Assembly: GCA_913778145.1 (NCBI GenBank)
Contig: CAJYVI010000099.1
Span: 23,105 to 87,104, forward strand
Source: an uncultured Pseudocitrobacter sp.
Lineage (GTDB): Bacteria; Pseudomonadota; Gammaproteobacteria; Enterobacterales; Enterobacteriaceae
Direction of reading: 5' to 3'
Length of the DNA stretch: 64,000 nt
Below are positions 1 through 10,704 of the stretch, piece by piece. Each line of letters starts with the position of its first letter. Position 1 is the first letter of the stretch. The notes below the pieces were generated by a model that was not told the DNA's origin, searched no databases, and was given only the letters and a program-made list of their open reading frames with translations. A program made the position numbers and the translations under genes.

Positions 1-1203
1 ATGCGAATTCTTCATACTTCAGACTGGCACTTAGGCCAGAATTTTTACAGTAAAAGCCGTGCCGCAGAACACGATGCGTTTCTGAACTGGCTGCTGGAGA
101 CCGCGCAACGCGAACAGGTCGACGCCATTATTGTGGCGGGCGATATCTTTGATACCGGCTCGCCGCCAAGCTATGCGCGCGAACTCTACAACCGCTTTGT
201 AGTGAATCTGCAACAAACCGGCTGTCATCTGGTGGTGCTCGCCGGCAATCATGACTCCGTCGCTACGCTGAATGAATCACGCGATATTTTATCGTTCCTG
301 AATACCACGGTGATCGCCAGCGCCGGACATGAACCTTTTATCCTTAACCGCCGCGACGGCACGCCTGGCGCTGTTTTCTGCCCGGTGCCGTTTCTGCGCC
401 CGCGCGATATCGTTCTCAGCCAGGCCGGGTTTTCCGGTGCGCAAAAACAGCAGCATTTACTGGAAACCATTACTGAATACTATCAGAACCAATATCAGCA
501 GGCCTGTACACTGCGCGGCGACCGCCCGCTGCCAATCATCGCCAGCGGCCACCTGACCACCGTCGGTGCCAGTAAAAGTGATGCCGTACGTGACATCTAT
601 ATTGGCACACTGGATGCGTTTCCGGCGCAAAACTTCCCACCCGCCGATTACGTCGCCCTGGGGCATATTCACCGTGCGCAGAAAATTGGCGGCAGCGAGC
701 ATATTCGCTACTGCGGATCGCCTATCCCGCTCAGCTTTGATGAAACGGGGAAACGTAAAAGCGTTAACCAGGTGACCTTTGTCGACGGCATGCTTCAGGA
801 TGTGACGCCGCTTGAGGTGCCCGCCACTCAACCGCTGGCGGTCATTAAGGGCGATTTTGACAGCATCAGCAGCCAACTGGCGCAATACCGTGAGGCCCCG
901 GCAGAACCGCCAGTCTGGCTGGATATCGAAATCACCAGCGATGAGTATCTGCATGATATTCAGCGTAAAATTCAGGTCATCACCGATGACTTACCCGTTG
1001 ATGTGCTGCTGGTCCGGCGCAGCCGCGAACAGCGCCAGCGCATTCTGGATAACAGCCTGCGCGAAACCTTGAGCGAGCTGGAAGTTGAAGAAGTTTTCCA
1101 GCGTCGTCTGGCGCTGGAAACATTAGAAGAACCCCAGCAGGCACGCCTGAAGGCGTTGTTTGATCTCACCGTTCACTCGCTTGATGAGGAGCCGCAGCCA
1201 TGA
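1..1203 (+). CDS. sbcD: Exonuclease subunit SbcD
   Basis: Nuclease subunit of the SbcCD (Rad50/Mre11-like) complex, which cuts hairpins and DNA ends, including protein-blocked ends, in the cytoplasm. The 400-residue product has the family's usual length. Calcineurin-type metallophosphoesterase motifs are visible: Asp8 and His10 in SDWHLG, Asp48 in AGDIFD, Asn83-His84 in GNHDS, and a later ALGHIH motif. The window opens exactly at the ATG, so the promoter and any upstream gene (phoB in E. coli) lie outside. Its last bases overlap sbcC in an ATGA junction, indicating translational coupling. The family assignment is secure. Confidence 0.97.
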   Translation: MRILHTSDWHLGQNFYSKSRAAEHDAFLNWLLETAQREQVDAIIVAGDIFDTGSPPSYARELYNRFVVNLQQTGCHLVVLAGNHDSVATLNESRDILSFLNTTVIASAGHEPFILNRRDGTPGAVFCPVPFLRPRDIVLSQAGFSGAQKQQHLLETITEYYQNQYQQACTLRGDRPLPIIASGHLTTVGASKSDAVRDIYIGTLDAFPAQNFPPADYVALGHIHRAQKIGGSEHIRYCGSPIPLSFDETGKRKSVNQVTFVDGMLQDVTPLEVPATQPLAVIKGDFDSISSQLAQYREAPAEPPVWLDIEITSDEYLHDIQRKIQVITDDLPVDVLLVRRSREQRQRILDNSLRETLSELEVEEVFQRRLALETLEEPQQARLKALFDLTVHSLDEEPQP

Positions 1204-4200
1204 AAATCCTCAGCCTGCGCCTGAAGAATCTCAACTCGCTGAAAGGCGAGTGGAAAATCGATTTCACCGCCGAACCGTTCGCCAGCAACGGTCTGTTTGC
1301 CATCACCGGGCCGACGGGCGCGGGGAAAACCACCCTGCTGGACGCGATCTGTCTCGCGCTGTATCACGAGACGCCGCGCCTCAACACGGTATCGCAATCG
1401 CAAAACGATCTGATGACCCGCGACACCGCCGAGTGTCTGGCGGAAGTTGAATTTGAAGTGCAGGGCGTGGCCTATCGCGCGTTCTGGAGCCAGAACCGCG
1501 CGCGCAATCAGCCGGACGGCAACCTGCAAGCGCCGCGCGTAGAGCTGGCACGGCGCGATGACGGCAAAATTCTGGCCGACAAAGTCAAAGACAAGCTCGA
1601 ACTTATCGCGTCGTTGAGCGGGCTGGATTACGGCCGCTTTACCCGTTCGATGTTGCTGTCGCAGGGGCAGTTCGCCGCGTTCCTGAATGCGCGCCCGAAA
1701 GAGCGCGCCGAGCTGCTGGAAGAACTCACCGGCACGGAAATTTACGGGCGAATTTCTGCACAAGTATTTGAAAAACATAAACAGGCTCGTAGCGAGCTGG
1801 AGAAGCTTCAGGCGCAATCCTCCGGGATGGTGCTGCTGAGCGAAGAGCAGCAGCAGTCGCTGCTGGGAAGTTTGCAGGCGCTTACTCTCGAAGAGAAAGC
1901 CGCGCTGGAACAGCAGACGATCGCCCAACATCAGCAACAGTGGTTGCTGCGCCAGGCTGAACTGACGCGCGAAACGCATACCGTCCGGGAAGCGCTCACC
2001 GCCGCAGAACAGGCTCTGGCGGCCGCGCAACCCCAACTGGAAACGCTCCGCCGCGCCCAACCGGCGGAGCTACTGCGCCCGCGCTGGGCACACCTTCAGG
2101 AACAGGCGGCAACCCTCGCCAGAACCCAGCAGCAAACGCTGCAAGTAAATGCTCGCTTACATGAAGCAACCACGCACCGTAACTGCATTCGCGCCACGGC
2201 AGTAGAACAGTTGCGCGGGTTGCAGCAAACGCAAACTCAGCTTAATCAGTGGCTTGAGGAGCACGATCGTTTCAAACACTGGAGCAGCGAACTCACCGGC
2301 TGGCGTGCTGCATTTGCGTTACAGGCGCGTGAAAACACGCAGTTGCAGAACAACCAGCAGCGCCTGAGTACGCTGGAAAGACAGCTTGCCCAGCTACCGC
2401 CCTCCACGCTGACGCTGAATCTTGCCGAGGCCACCGACGCCATTAATGCACACAGCGCGGCGCGCCCTCTACGTCAGCAGCTCACTACACTGCATGCGCG
2501 TTTCCTGCCGCTGCAAAAACGGCGTCAGCAGCTGGCTGAAGCGCAGAACAATCGCCGTCAGCAGTTGGAAAAACTGACCACCGAGCTGACCGATCGCCGC
2601 CAGCGTTATAAAGAGCAAAACCAGCAACTAAGCGACGTTCGCGCGCTGTGTGAGATGGAAGCAACGATTGTGCGCCTGGAAGCCGAACGCGCCAGGCTGC
2701 AACCCGGTTGCGCCTGCCCGCTGTGCGGTGCGACCGAGCATCCAGCGATTGCGGAATATCAGGCGCTGACGCCGGGTGTGAATCAGGCGCGCCGCGATGC
2801 ACTGGAGCGCGACGTCAAACGGCTGGCAGAAGAAGGTGCAACCCTGCGCGGCCAGCAGGATGCCCTGCAAAAACAGCAGCAGATTGAAGAAAGCGAGCTG
2901 GAGTCTCTTGCTCAGCAGGAGCAAGCACTTACCTCTCAATGGCAGAACGTCACCGCCGCGTTAGGTGTGACGCTTCGCGCCGAGGAAGCGATTAGCGAGT
3001 GGCTTGGCACTCAGGAAGAGCATGAGCAACAGCTTTATCAGCACAGTCAGCGGTTAAATCTACAGCAGCAGGTCACCGACCTTCAGCAGCAGATTACGCT
3101 TTCGCAGAACGAACTCACCCAGCGCCGCGAGGCATTGCAGGCTCAACTGGCGACGCTTTCGCTCACCGCACCGCTTGCCGGGGAAGAGAGCGCCTGGCTG
3201 ACGGCGCGTGAAGAGGAAAATCGACTCTGGCAAAGTCAGCAGACGCAGCATGCTGAAACGCAGCATAAACTCGCCCAGCTTCAGCCGTTGCTGGACACGC
3301 TGCCGGCGTGTGAAATCGATGACGCGACGCCCGTTTCGCTGGAAGGATGGCAGCAGATTCATAACGATTGCATTTCGCTCGCCAGCCAGTGGCAAACCTT
3401 GTCGCAGCAGGAAACGCTGGAAAAAGAGCGCCTGCAACAGGCCGAGCGTGAATTCGACCACGCATTGGCGGAATCACAATTCAGCGATCGCGCGGCATTT
3501 CAGGCCGCATTGCTGGAACAACCTGAGCGCGAGCGCCTGGAGCAGCTTAAACAGTCGCTGGAGAGCAAGCTTCAGCAGTGCCGCACGCTGGATACTCAGG
3601 CGCAAGATGCCCTGCAACGTCACCAGGCTCAACGCCCGGCGACGCTCAGCGATGATGTTTCCCTTGAACAAGTACAAAGCCAGCTGGCGCTGATGGCCCA
3701 GCAATTACGGGAAAACAGCGCTCGTCAGGGTGAACTTCGCCAGCAGTTGAAACAGGATGAAGAGAACCGTCGCCAGCAGCAAAATCTGCTGCTGGAAATT
3801 GAGAAAGCCAGTGCGCAGGTAGAAGACTGGGCGCACCTGAACGCGCTGATTGGTTCCAAAGAGGGCGATAAATTCCGCAAATTCGCCCAGGGGCTGACGC
3901 TGGATAATCTGGTGTGGCTGGCAAATGACCAGCTTAGCCGCCTGCACGGGCGCTATCTGCTGCAACGTAAAGCCAGCGAAGCGCTGGAGCTGGAAGTGGT
4001 CGACACCTGGCAGGCGGATGCGGTGCGCGACACGCGAACCCTCTCCGGTGGCGAAAGTTTCCTCGTCAGCCTGGCACTGGCGCTGGCACTCTCCGACCTG
4101 GTAAGCCACAAAACGCGTATCGATTCGCTGTTCCTTGATGAAGGCTTTGGCACGCTGGATAGCGAAACCCTCGACACCGCGCTGGACGCACTGGATGCGC

Positions 4201-4337
4201 TCAACGCCAGCGGCAAAATCATTGGTGTGATAAGCCACGTTGAAGCGATGAAAGAGCGCATTCCGGTGCAGATAAAAGTGAAGAAAATTAACGGGCTGGG
4301 GTATAGCAGGCTGGATAAGGTGTTTGCGGTGGAGTGA
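1200..4337 (+). CDS. sbcC: Exonuclease subunit SbcC (SMC-like ATPase)
   Basis: ATPase partner of SbcD, 1045 residues. The N-terminal ATPase half carries Walker A GPTGAGKT at residues 37-44. Next comes a very long Gln/Glu/Leu-rich coiled coil, interrupted by the zinc hook C-P-L-C (Cys506, Cys509) that joins two molecules. The C-terminal half carries the ABC signature LSGGES near residues 948-953 and Walker B with FLDEG near 978-982. The ATG overlaps the sbcD stop (ATGA). E. coli has araJ between this gene and mak; here only palindromic repeats follow the stop. Many long antisense frames under the coiled coil are composition artefacts. Confidence 0.97.
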   Translation: MKILSLRLKNLNSLKGEWKIDFTAEPFASNGLFAITGPTGAGKTTLLDAICLALYHETPRLNTVSQSQNDLMTRDTAECLAEVEFEVQGVAYRAFWSQNRARNQPDGNLQAPRVELARRDDGKILADKVKDKLELIASLSGLDYGRFTRSMLLSQGQFAAFLNARPKERAELLEELTGTEIYGRISAQVFEKHKQARSELEKLQAQSSGMVLLSEEQQQSLLGSLQALTLEEKAALEQQTIAQHQQQWLLRQAELTRETHTVREALTAAEQALAAAQPQLETLRRAQPAELLRPRWAHLQEQAATLARTQQQTLQVNARLHEATTHRNCIRATAVEQLRGLQQTQTQLNQWLEEHDRFKHWSSELTGWRAAFALQARENTQLQNNQQRLSTLERQLAQLPPSTLTLNLAEATDAINAHSAARPLRQQLTTLHARFLPLQKRRQQLAEAQNNRRQQLEKLTTELTDRRQRYKEQNQQLSDVRALCEMEATIVRLEAERARLQPGCACPLCGATEHPAIAEYQALTPGVNQARRDALERDVKRLAEEGATLRGQQDALQKQQQIEESELESLAQQEQALTSQWQNVTAALGVTLRAEEAISEWLGTQEEHEQQLYQHSQRLNLQQQVTDLQQQITLSQNELTQRREALQAQLATLSLTAPLAGEESAWLTAREEENRLWQSQQTQHAETQHKLAQLQPLLDTLPACEIDDATPVSLEGWQQIHNDCISLASQWQTLSQQETLEKERLQQAEREFDHALAESQFSDRAAFQAALLEQPERERLEQLKQSLESKLQQCRTLDTQAQDALQRHQAQRPATLSDDVSLEQVQSQLALMAQQLRENSARQGELRQQLKQDEENRRQQQNLLLEIEKASAQVEDWAHLNALIGSKEGDKFRKFAQGLTLDNLVWLANDQLSRLHGRYLLQRKASEALELEVVDTWQADAVRDTRTLSGGESFLVSLALALALSDLVSHKTRIDSLFLDEGFGTLDSETLDTALDALDALNASGKIIGVISHVEAMKERIPVQIKVKKINGLGYSRLDKVFAVE

Positions 4338-4340
4338 AAT

Positions 4341-4462
4341 GCCTGATGGCGATTCGCTTATCTGTCCTACAAAACCTGAGCCGTAGGCCGGGTAAGGCGA
4401 AGCCGCCACCCGGCAGTTTCGTTTGCACGATGCCTGATGGCGCTTCGCTTATCAGGCCTACG
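4341..4462. repeat. REP/BIME cluster downstream of sbcC
   Basis: Three REP-type palindromic units lie between sbcC and mak. Units 4341-4370 and 4432-4462 begin GCCTGATGGCG and run through GCTTATC to a CCTAC end; unit 4383-4414 has the GTAGGCCGGGTAAGG form with a CCACCCGGC end, in the opposite sense. The arrangement is that of a bacterial interspersed mosaic element between two convergent genes. It occupies the position where E. coli has araJ. Confidence 0.85.
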
Positions 4463-4535
4463 CCCTCAATTCCAACATTGCGCCAAAACGCCACCCGGCA
4501 ATTTCATGGGCGCAATGCCGTAACCGTTAAAATGT

Positions 4536-5438
4536 TTATAACGGCCACAACCACGCAGCGCCGCGCACGCCGCTGGAATCACCGTGCACCGCTTTACGAA
4601 TCGGCGTTTCGCATTCGCGGCCAAACACCCACGGCTTCACTAACTCCGGCACTGTTTTATACAGGCGATCGACGTTACTCATCCCGCCGCCCAGCACAAT
4701 CACGTCCGGATCGAGAATATTCACCACGTTCGCCAGCGATTTCGCCAGCCGCTGCTCATAACGACTGAAGGCCTGCTCCGCCAGCGCATCCCCCTCTTCC
4801 ACCAGCTGCATAATCTCGCGCCCTTTCAATGGCTTGCCGCTAAGCCGATGATAATCCGTCGCAAAGCCTGTGCCGGAAATAAAGGTCTCAATACACCCCT
4901 GTTTCCCGCAGTAGCACGGCACTTCTGCGCGATAGCGCAGCTCGTCGTCGTCCATCCACGGCAGCGAATTATGCCCCCATTCTCCCGCCGTGCCGTTACC
5001 GCCAATGTGCGAACGCCCATTAATCGCCACGCCCGCGCCGCAGCCGGTACCGATAATCACCGCAAACACCGTTTGCGCGCCCGCTGCCGCGCCATCAATG
5101 GCTTCAGATACCGCCAGGCAGTTGGCATCATTCGCCAGACGCACCTCGCGGCTCAGACGCTCGCTAAGGTCTTTATCAAACGGCTGCCCGTTCAGCCACG
5201 TGGAGTTGGCGTTTTTCACCACCCCGGTGTAGGGCGAAATCGAGCCGGGAATACCTATCCCAACCGTCCCCGTTTGCCCGGTGGCCTCTTCGGCCATTGC
5301 CACCAAATGAGCAATATTTTCAATCGTTTCCCGGTAGTCGCGCGGCGTCGGTAAGCGATGCCTGAACAGCTGCTCTCCCTTGTCGCTTAGCGCGATGACT
5401 TCCGTTTTTGTACCGCCCAGATCAATCCCAATACGCAC
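4536..5438 (-). CDS. mak: Fructokinase Mak (ROK family)
   Basis: Phosphorylates free fructose (and mannose weakly) with ATP in the cytoplasm. The 300-residue product opens with the ROK nucleotide-binding motif [10 protein letters not shown]. It contains the substrate segment EWGHN and the zinc site [10 protein letters not shown] (Cys-x-Cys-x4-Cys), and ends [10 protein letters not shown] as in the E. coli enzyme. I chose GTG at 5438, with AAGGAG six bases upstream, over a longer frame beginning at 5480, because the product then starts VRIGIDLGG like the family. It is divergent from rdgC, with about 100 bp of shared promoter DNA. Confidence 0.95.
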   Translation of the reverse strand: MRIGIDLGGTKTEVIALSDKGEQLFRHRLPTPRDYRETIENIAHLVAMAEEATGQTGTVGIGIPGSISPYTGVVKNANSTWLNGQPFDKDLSERLSREVRLANDANCLAVSEAIDGAAAGAQTVFAVIIGTGCGAGVAINGRSHIGGNGTAGEWGHNSLPWMDDDELRYRAEVPCYCGKQGCIETFISGTGFATDYHRLSGKPLKGREIMQLVEEGDALAEQAFSRYEQRLAKSLANVVNILDPDVIVLGGGMSNVDRLYKTVPELVKPWVFGRECETPIRKAVHGDSSGVRGAAWLWPL

Positions 5439-5536
5439 AGAACGCTCCTTCTGAAATTCCCCGATTAACAATGCAAGCATAGAGACAATTCGTTATCATG
5501 CCCGCTGAATTTAACGATAAAGCCGTGGGAAATATC

Positions 5537-6451
5537 ATGCTGTGGTTCAAAAATTTAATGGTTTATCGTCTCAGCCGCGACATTTCTTTGCGCGCCGAAG
5601 AGATGGAAAAACAGCTCGCTGAATGGACTTTCACCCCGTGCGGAAGCCAGGATATGGCGAAAACCGGTTGGGTTCCGCCGATGGGCTCGTCGCAGAGCGA
5701 TGCGTTGACCCACACGGCCAACGGTCAGATTATTATTTGCGCCCGTAAAGAAGAGAAAATTCTGCCGTCTCCGGTGGTGAAACAGGCGCTGGAAGCGAAG
5801 ATCCACAAGCTGGAAGCCGATCAGGGCCGTAAGCTGAAAAAAACCGAAAAAGATTCGCTGAAAGACGAAGTGCTGCATTCTCTGCTGCCGCGCGCCTTCA
5901 GCCGTTTCAGCCAGACGATGATGTGGATCGACACCGTGAACGATCTGATTATGGTCGACTGCGCCAGCGCGAAAAAAGCGGAAGACACCCTCGCCCTGCT
6001 GCGTAAAAGCCTGGGTTCACTGCCAGTTGTTCCGCTAACGATGGAAAACCCGATCGAGCTGACGCTGACCGAATGGGTACGTTCCGGTTCGGCAGCGCAA
6101 AGCTTCCAGATCCTCGACGAAGCAGAGCTGAAAGCGATCCTCGAAGATGGCGGCGTGATCCGCGCGAAGAAACAGGATCTGGTCTGCGATGAGATCGCCG
6201 TGCATATCGAAGCCGGTAAGCTGGTGACCAAACTGGCGCTCGACTGGCAGCAGCGCATTCAGTTCGTGATGTGCGACGACGGTTCAATTAAGCGTCTGAA
6301 GTTTAGCGATGAACTGCGTGACCAGAACGAAGATATCGACAGAGAAGATTACGCTGCGCGTTTTGATGCTGACTTTATCCTGATGACTGGGGAACTGGCT
6401 GCGCTGATTAAGAGCCTGGTGGAAGGGCTTGGCGGGGAAGCACAGCGTTAA
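5537..6451 (+). CDS. rdgC: Recombination-associated protein RdgC
   Basis: Ring-shaped DNA-binding protein that restrains RecA-driven recombination on the nucleoid. The 304-residue product starts [14 protein letters not shown] and ends GLGGEAQR, both characteristic of the enterobacterial protein, and no gaps are apparent. ATG 5537 is preferred over an in-frame start at 5498 because the extra 13 residues are absent from the family. It lies divergent to mak, as in E. coli, and a hairpin follows the stop. Confidence 0.96.
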   Translation: MLWFKNLMVYRLSRDISLRAEEMEKQLAEWTFTPCGSQDMAKTGWVPPMGSSQSDALTHTANGQIIICARKEEKILPSPVVKQALEAKIHKLEADQGRKLKKTEKDSLKDEVLHSLLPRAFSRFSQTMMWIDTVNDLIMVDCASAKKAEDTLALLRKSLGSLPVVPLTMENPIELTLTEWVRSGSAAQSFQILDEAELKAILEDGGVIRAKKQDLVCDEIAVHIEAGKLVTKLALDWQQRIQFVMCDDGSIKRLKFSDELRDQNEDIDREDYAARFDADFILMTGELAALIKSLVEGLGGEAQR

Positions 6452-6460
6452 TGCTGCACA

Positions 6461-6488
6461 TCTCCTTCCTGCCGCAACAGGAAGGAGA
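6461..6488. terminator. Bidirectional hairpin between rdgC and ppnP
   Basis: A perfect 11-bp stem (6461-6471 with 6478-6488, TCTCCTTCCTG and its complement) and a 6-base loop lie between the convergent rdgC and ppnP stops. There is no clear T run on either side, so it may block read-through or protect 3' ends rather than act as a textbook terminator. Confidence 0.6.
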
Positions 6489-6493
6489 CACAC

Positions 6494-6802
<309 letters not shown>

Positions 6803-6856
6803 TTAATGACTCAATATAGGGTTGCGAACAGAAGCCTGTCACGCGAAATCAGAGTG

Positions 6857-7534
6857 TTAAACCAATAATTCTGCCGCCAGCCTGGCGACCAGCACATTTG
6901 ACAGTAAAACAGGGACATCCAGCGCTTTTTGTAACAAATCGCGGTGATGCTGATGGAAGCCTAAACAGTCCAGCACCAGTACGTCCGCGCCCTGCTCAAT
7001 AAGTTTTTCCCCGGCCGTCACCAGATCGCGATCGGTGCCGTGAATCGGATTTGCCAGTTCGTAATAGGGTTCAGCGGGCAGGACCTGCCACTTCTCCTGC
7101 TGCGCGCGTAGGATCTCTTCGATGGGAACAATCACGCCAACCTGATGACCTTCGACGATAGATGCCACAAGCGGTGGAATGATCCGCTGCGGCTCGATCA
7201 GCATCGCATTGCGCGCAACCAGGTGCTCCAGCTTGAACGTATTCATCAGCATAATGACGTCATACTGCTGATTATCCAGCACTTCAATGATGGCTTGCAG
7301 GTCGCGTTCAATTTTAGAACGTGAGACTTCAGCCAGTTGATTATCGTTAAGCAACGCCAGGATTGTCTCTTCCCCCGGTTGCGCCCCATACTCCTTCATA
7401 ACCTCCTCACGACTCAGATTCCCTAACAAACTCTTATGGGTAATCTGATCTTCCCTGATGTGCTCAGTGAGTAGTGGCAACACTTCTTTGACGGGTACAA
7501 CCCCTACCGTCAGAATCGCCAACGTCGTATTCAT
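6857..7534 (-). CDS. aroM: AroM family protein
   Basis: Last gene of the aroL-yaiA-aroM group; its biochemical role is not established. The 225-residue product matches the E. coli length and keeps the family's typical C-terminus, including [15 protein letters not shown] and the end [13 protein letters not shown] chose ATG 7534 (AAGAAGG eight bases upstream); a frame extending to 7612 adds 26 residues not found in the family. Being downstream of aroL it is probably under TyrR/TrpR control, but about 250 bp and a hairpin separate it from yaiA, so an internal promoter is possible. Confidence 0.93.
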   Translation of the reverse strand: MNTTLAILTVGVVPVKEVLPLLTEHIREDQITHKSLLGNLSREEVMKEYGAQPGEETILALLNDNQLAEVSRSKIERDLQAIIEVLDNQQYDVIMLMNTFKLEHLVARNAMLIEPQRIIPPLVASIVEGHQVGVIVPIEEILRAQQEKWQVLPAEPYYELANPIHGTDRDLVTAGEKLIEQGADVLVLDCLGFHQHHRDLLQKALDVPVLLSNVLVARLAAELLV

Positions 7535-7736
7535 GTTATGTACCTTCTTTACAACCACTGCCTGCACACGGCTCTTTTTACCACTTAGCCACCTGGATGG
7601 ATGAAAAAACACCGTTCAGAAGCGTAGCAGCTCATTTATCAGGCGGAATGTAAAGGTTCCGGAGGATTCCGGCACGCTCCTGATATAACTTAACTTTAAC
7701 CTTTTAATAACAGTTGCGATAAGTAAAAAGTGTGAT

Positions 7737-7773
7737 TAAGGCCCGACATAACCACTTTAATTATAGGGCCTTA
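7737..7773 (-). terminator. Possible weak terminator between yaiA and aroM
   Basis: Inverted repeat TAAGGCCC (7737-7744) and GGGCCTTA (7766-7773) with a 21-base AT-rich loop, just past the yaiA stop in the direction of transcription. The following T run is weak, so attenuation between yaiA and aroM is only a possibility. Confidence 0.4.
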
Positions 7774-7783
7774 TTAAGAGGGA

Positions 7784-7975
7784 TTAGCTTTTGGAAGGGT
7801 CTTCATAGCGCTGTTTGGCGTCAAGCGCGTCCTGCTCTGTGGTGTGCTCGCTAATCAGCGTATCGGGTGTGGGGTGGTCTGCGCGTAATTGATACCAGGT
7901 GACCGTCTGGCCGGGCTGTCCTTTCTCGACAACTTCAATACGCGCTTCACGTGGATACGGGGGCTTGGTCGGCAT
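7784..7975 (-). CDS. yaiA: YaiA family protein
   Basis: 63-residue conserved protein of unknown function, encoded between aroL and aroM. The start [15 protein letters not shown], the core [14 protein letters not shown] and the ending QRYEDPSK match the E. coli protein closely at the same length. It follows aroL by about 50 bp in the same direction, so it is expected to be co-transcribed with shikimate kinase and regulated by TyrR and TrpR. No catalytic motif is visible. Confidence 0.94.
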   Translation of the reverse strand: MPTKPPYPREARIEVVEKGQPGQTVTWYQLRADHPTPDTLISEHTTEQDALDAKQRYEDPSKS

Positions 7976-8026
7976 CGCTCTTCCTTATGTTGGCTATCAG
8001 AGCGTTAAGTATAGGCAATGCCTGAA

Positions 8027-8551
8027 TCAGGAGGCGCGAGCCAGACACAGTTCGGTCAGAATTTGTTCAACCACGTCGTCAGGACAGGCCGATGCATCAA
8101 CGATATGATGGGCCGTCTGCCGATAGAGTGCATCACGCTGCGCCAGGATATCAGCCACTTCTTCACTGATCGGTTTCCCTGTTAACGTTGGACGCTGCGA
8201 CGCTTCGGGAAACGCTTCAAGGCGGCCTGCCAGGACGGACACCGGCGCATTGAGGTAAATGACCACGCCATTTTTTCGCATAAATTCACGATTCACTTCC
8301 GCCAGCACAATTCCCCCTCCCGTCGCCACGACGGTTGCCGGCTGGGTAACGGATTGCAGCGTTTGCGTCTCGCGGGCGCGAAAACCAGCCCAGCCTTCTT
8401 GTACCACAATATCGGCGACCGTCATTCCGGCATGCTGTTGCAGCACCTGATCGGTATCGACAAAATGGAAATCACAGGCATGGGTAAGCCGTTGACCTAT
8501 AGTTGTTTTTCCACAACCACGCGCGCCAATCAAAAAAATAGGCTGAGTCAT
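8027..8551 (-). CDS. aroL: Shikimate kinase II AroL
   Basis: Phosphorylates shikimate with ATP in the common aromatic pathway. The 174-residue product has Walker A G-ARGCGKT at residues 9-16, the shikimate-binding DTD and R-x-ETQ segments, and the GGGIV loop. I chose ATG 8551 ([12 protein letters not shown]), which gives exactly the E. coli length; an in-frame start at 8593 adds 14 residues. Upstream lie a TrpR operator and TyrR boxes. It is the first gene of the aroL-yaiA-aroM group. Confidence 0.97.
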   Translation of the reverse strand: MTQPIFLIGARGCGKTTIGQRLTHACDFHFVDTDQVLQQHAGMTVADIVVQEGWAGFRARETQTLQSVTQPATVVATGGGIVLAEVNREFMRKNGVVIYLNAPVSVLAGRLEAFPEASQRPTLTGKPISEEVADILAQRDALYRQTAHHIVDASACPDDVVEQILTELCLARAS

Positions 8552-8610
8552 GACCTGGCGTTCTCCCTGGAACCGTGAAGATGCGGGACGCATATCTGAA
8601 TTAAGAATGA

Positions 8611-8627
8611 TATCACCAAACTAGTAC
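8611..8627 (-). promoter_or_regulatory. TrpR operator upstream of aroL
   Basis: On the minus strand this reads GTACTAGTTTGGTGATA, matching the trp operator half GTACTAGTT and the known operator of E. coli aroL. It lies about 60 bp upstream of the aroL ATG, where repression by tryptophan-loaded TrpR would be expected. Confidence 0.8.
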
Positions 8628-8636
8628 ACAAGTAAG

Positions 8637-8654
8637 TGTAAATATAGAGTTACA
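8637..8654 (-). promoter_or_regulatory. TyrR box upstream of aroL
   Basis: TGTAAA-N6-GTTACA, one mismatch from the TyrR consensus TGTAAA-N6-TTTACA. It lies next to the TrpR operator in the aroL promoter region, as in E. coli. Confidence 0.75.
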
Positions 8655-8736
8655 GGCCCAGTCGTTGCTTAATCAATGTGGGTAAATTTACCTTACGACA
8701 GCGCATGTAATAGCGTAAAGAAAAAGTGTCACATGT

Positions 8737-8754
8737 TGTTTAGATAAATGTACA
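8737..8754 (-). promoter_or_regulatory. Distal TyrR box upstream of aroL
   Basis: TGTTTA-N6-TGTACA keeps the outer TGT...ACA of the TyrR consensus and lies 100 bp beyond the first box. E. coli aroL has a similarly placed distal box. It is weaker than the proximal site. Confidence 0.5.
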
Positions 8755-8808
8755 CGAAAGCAGGCTTCGTTGACAAGCCAGCATACGCCGCCAACGGTAA
8801 CACATTTT

Positions 8809-8824
8809 TGTGACGTTGTTCACA
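8809..8824. promoter_or_regulatory. CRP-type palindrome at the yaiI 3' end
   Basis: TGTGACGTTGTTCACA is an exact match to the CRP core TGTGA-N6-TCACA. It ends immediately before the yaiI stop codon and is about 260 bp upstream of the aroL start, so its target, if any, is unclear. Confidence 0.55.
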
Positions 8825-9277
8825 TTAAGGATGTTTTGCCGCCAGCAGCCATTTATCCAGTTCCGCCGCAAACTGTTGTCTGTCGCGCTGGCTCAAGGTG
8901 CTCGGGCCGCCGGTTTGCACGCCGCTTGCGCGCATGGTCTCCATAAAATCGCGCATAGTTAAACGCTCGCGAATCGTCGCGTCGCTATAGCGCTCACCGC
9001 GGGGATTTAGCGCCGCCGCGCCTTTTTCCAGCACTTCCGCCGCCAGCGGGATGTCGGCGGTGACCACCAGATCGCCCGGTTCACACAAACGCACAATTTC
9101 GTTATCGGCAACGTCAAAACCTTTTGGCACCACCATCGCCCGAATAAAGCGGGACGGCGGCACGCGCAGATACTGGTTCGCCACCAGCGTTACCTGCGTT
9201 TGTGTGCGATCCGCCGCGCGGAACAGCACTTCTTTGATTACGTTCGGACACGCGTCCGCATCAACCCAAATTGTCAT
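8825..9277 (-). CDS. yaiI: YaiI/YqxD family protein (DUF188)
   Basis: 150-residue conserved protein of unknown function with a PIN-like fold predicted for the family. The start [15 protein letters not shown] carries the conserved acidic cluster, and the C-terminal third contains [19 protein letters not shown], typical of DUF188. AGGAGAGG precedes the ATG. It is divergent from proC, as in E. coli. Nothing unusual is seen apart from the CRP-like palindrome abutting its stop. Confidence 0.94.
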   Translation of the reverse strand: MTIWVDADACPNVIKEVLFRAADRTQTQVTLVANQYLRVPPSRFIRAMVVPKGFDVADNEIVRLCEPGDLVVTADIPLAAEVLEKGAAALNPRGERYSDATIRERLTMRDFMETMRASGVQTGGPSTLSQRDRQQFAAELDKWLLAAKHP

Positions 9278-9413
9278 TGCCTCTCCTGATTTGGCAAAAC
9301 GATACGCAATGATGACACGCCCGGCACGCGCTGTCGCGTAATGTTCAGGTTACTCGTCGCGACAACTCGCCGATAAAGGTACACTAATAAAAAAACACAC
9401 AATGGGAGACATC

Positions 9414-10223
9414 ATGGACAAGAAGATTGGCTTCATCGGCTGCGGGAATATGGGTAAAGCAATTCTTGGCGGCCTGATTGCCAGTGGTCAGGTGCTGCCG
9501 GGCCAGATTTGGGTCTATACCCCATCGCCGGATAAAGTGGCTGCCCTGCACGATCGGTTCGGTATTAATGCAGCTGAAAGCGCGCAGGAAGTCGCCCAGG
9601 TGGCGGATATCGTATTCGGTGCCGTGAAGCCAGGCATTATGATTAAAGTGCTGAGCGAAGTCGCCTCCAGCTTTAATAAAGATTCTTTGGTGGTCTCTAT
9701 TGCCGCAGGCATCACGCTCGATCAGCTGGCGCGCGCGCTGGGTCACGATCGTAAAATCGTCCGCGCGATGCCAAACACGCCTTCGCTGGTGAACGCAGGA
9801 ATGACCTCCGTCACGCCAAACGCGCTGGTCACGCCAGAAGATACCGCCGATGTGCTGAATATTTTCCGCTGTTTTGGTGAAGCCGAAATTATCGCCGAGC
9901 AGATGATTCACCCGGTCGTCGGCGTCAGCGGTTCCGCACCGGCGTATGTGTTCATGTTTATCGAAGCGATGGCCGATGCGGCCGTTGTGGGCGGAATGCC
10001 ACGCGCGCAGGCCTATAAATTTGCCGCTCAGGCGGTGATGGGTTCCGCGAAAATGGTGCTGGAAACGGGTAAACATCCTGGCGAACTGAAAGATATGGTC
10101 TGCTCACCGGGCGGCACGACGATTGAAGCCGTTCGCGTGCTGGAAGAGAAAGGGTTCCGTTCTGCCGTCATCGAAGCCATGGCAGCCTGTATGGACAAAT
10201 CAGAGAAAATGAGTAAAGCCTGA
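9414..10223 (+). CDS. proC: Pyrroline-5-carboxylate reductase ProC
   Basis: Last step of proline synthesis: NAD(P)H reduction of 1-pyrroline-5-carboxylate in the cytoplasm. The 269-residue product has the Rossmann motif GFIGCGNMGKAI near the N-terminus, the MPNTP segment and the C-terminal SPGGTTIEA signature. I chose ATG 9414 (GGGAGA upstream), which gives the E. coli length; the frame opens 12 bases earlier. A strong terminator follows. E. coli has dgcC between this gene and psiF; that gene is missing here. Confidence 0.97.
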   Translation: MDKKIGFIGCGNMGKAILGGLIASGQVLPGQIWVYTPSPDKVAALHDRFGINAAESAQEVAQVADIVFGAVKPGIMIKVLSEVASSFNKDSLVVSIAAGITLDQLARALGHDRKIVRAMPNTPSLVNAGMTSVTPNALVTPEDTADVLNIFRCFGEAEIIAEQMIHPVVGVSGSAPAYVFMFIEAMADAAVVGGMPRAQAYKFAAQAVMGSAKMVLETGKHPGELKDMVCSPGGTTIEAVRVLEEKGFRSAVIEAMAACMDKSEKMSKA

Positions 10224-10233
10224 TTCCCTAAAT

Positions 10234-10267
10234 AAAAACGCCCGACTAAAATCTGCCGGGCGTTTTT
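10234..10267. terminator. Bidirectional intrinsic terminator, proC/psiF
   Basis: Perfect 11-bp stem AAAAACGCCCG / CGGGCGTTTTT with a 12-base loop. The T run on one side and A run on the other let it terminate both proC and the convergent psiF. Confidence 0.93.
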
Positions 10268-10288
10268 CTTGCCATAAAAGAAATTACG

Positions 10289-10606
10289 TTAAGCGGATTT
10301 TTTCAGGCAGGCGCTCATAAATTTCTTACGGTCGTCGCCTTTTAATGACTGCTCGGTCGCTTTCGCATTACATTCGCGCATTTTCTGCTGCTGAGGCGTC
10401 ACACCCTTCTCTTTCGCCGCATCCTGCCCTTTCAGGCATGCGCTCATATACGTTTTGCGCTCATCGCCTTTAATCGTTTTCGCCGTGGCCTGCGCATTAC
10501 AATCACGCATGCGCTGCTGCTGCGGCGTTAATGTTTGATCTGCCGCGCCAGCGGTAGAGACAAAACAGAGACCAAAAACAAAAGCACCCAGTATTGCGAG
10601 TTTCAT
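10289..10606 (-). CDS. psiF: Phosphate-starvation-inducible protein PsiF
   Basis: 105-residue secreted protein of unknown function, induced with phoA in E. coli. A signal peptide ends around TAGAA. The mature part is two copies of one motif of about 45 residues, each with TPQQQ-x-MR-x-CN-x-x-AT...KGD-x-RK-x-x-MSACLK, so four cysteines are spaced in pairs. AGGATGG precedes the ATG. It lies about 100 bp downstream of phoA in the same direction, so the two probably form a PhoB-controlled unit. Confidence 0.95.
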   Translation of the reverse strand: MKLAILGAFVFGLCFVSTAGAADQTLTPQQQRMRDCNAQATAKTIKGDERKTYMSACLKGQDAAKEKGVTPQQQKMRECNAKATEQSLKGDDRKKFMSACLKKSA

Positions 10607-10704
10607 TGCACCATCCTTTTATAAGACAATCCTTATAATTCTGAACGCAGACGGGAATAAAACAAGCCGACAACGATATTTAGCTGTCGGCATGACTGGA
10701 AATA

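Noticed and set aside
1173..2060. Long minus-strand open frame antisense to sbcC (and others at 457-954, 3060-3461, 3705-4409)
   Set aside because: They lie wholly inside sbcD or sbcC, have no recognisable product or ribosome-binding site, and arise from the biased codon use of the coiled-coil region.
4334..4768. 144-residue plus-strand frame after sbcC
   Set aside because: It is made of REP sequence and antisense of mak.
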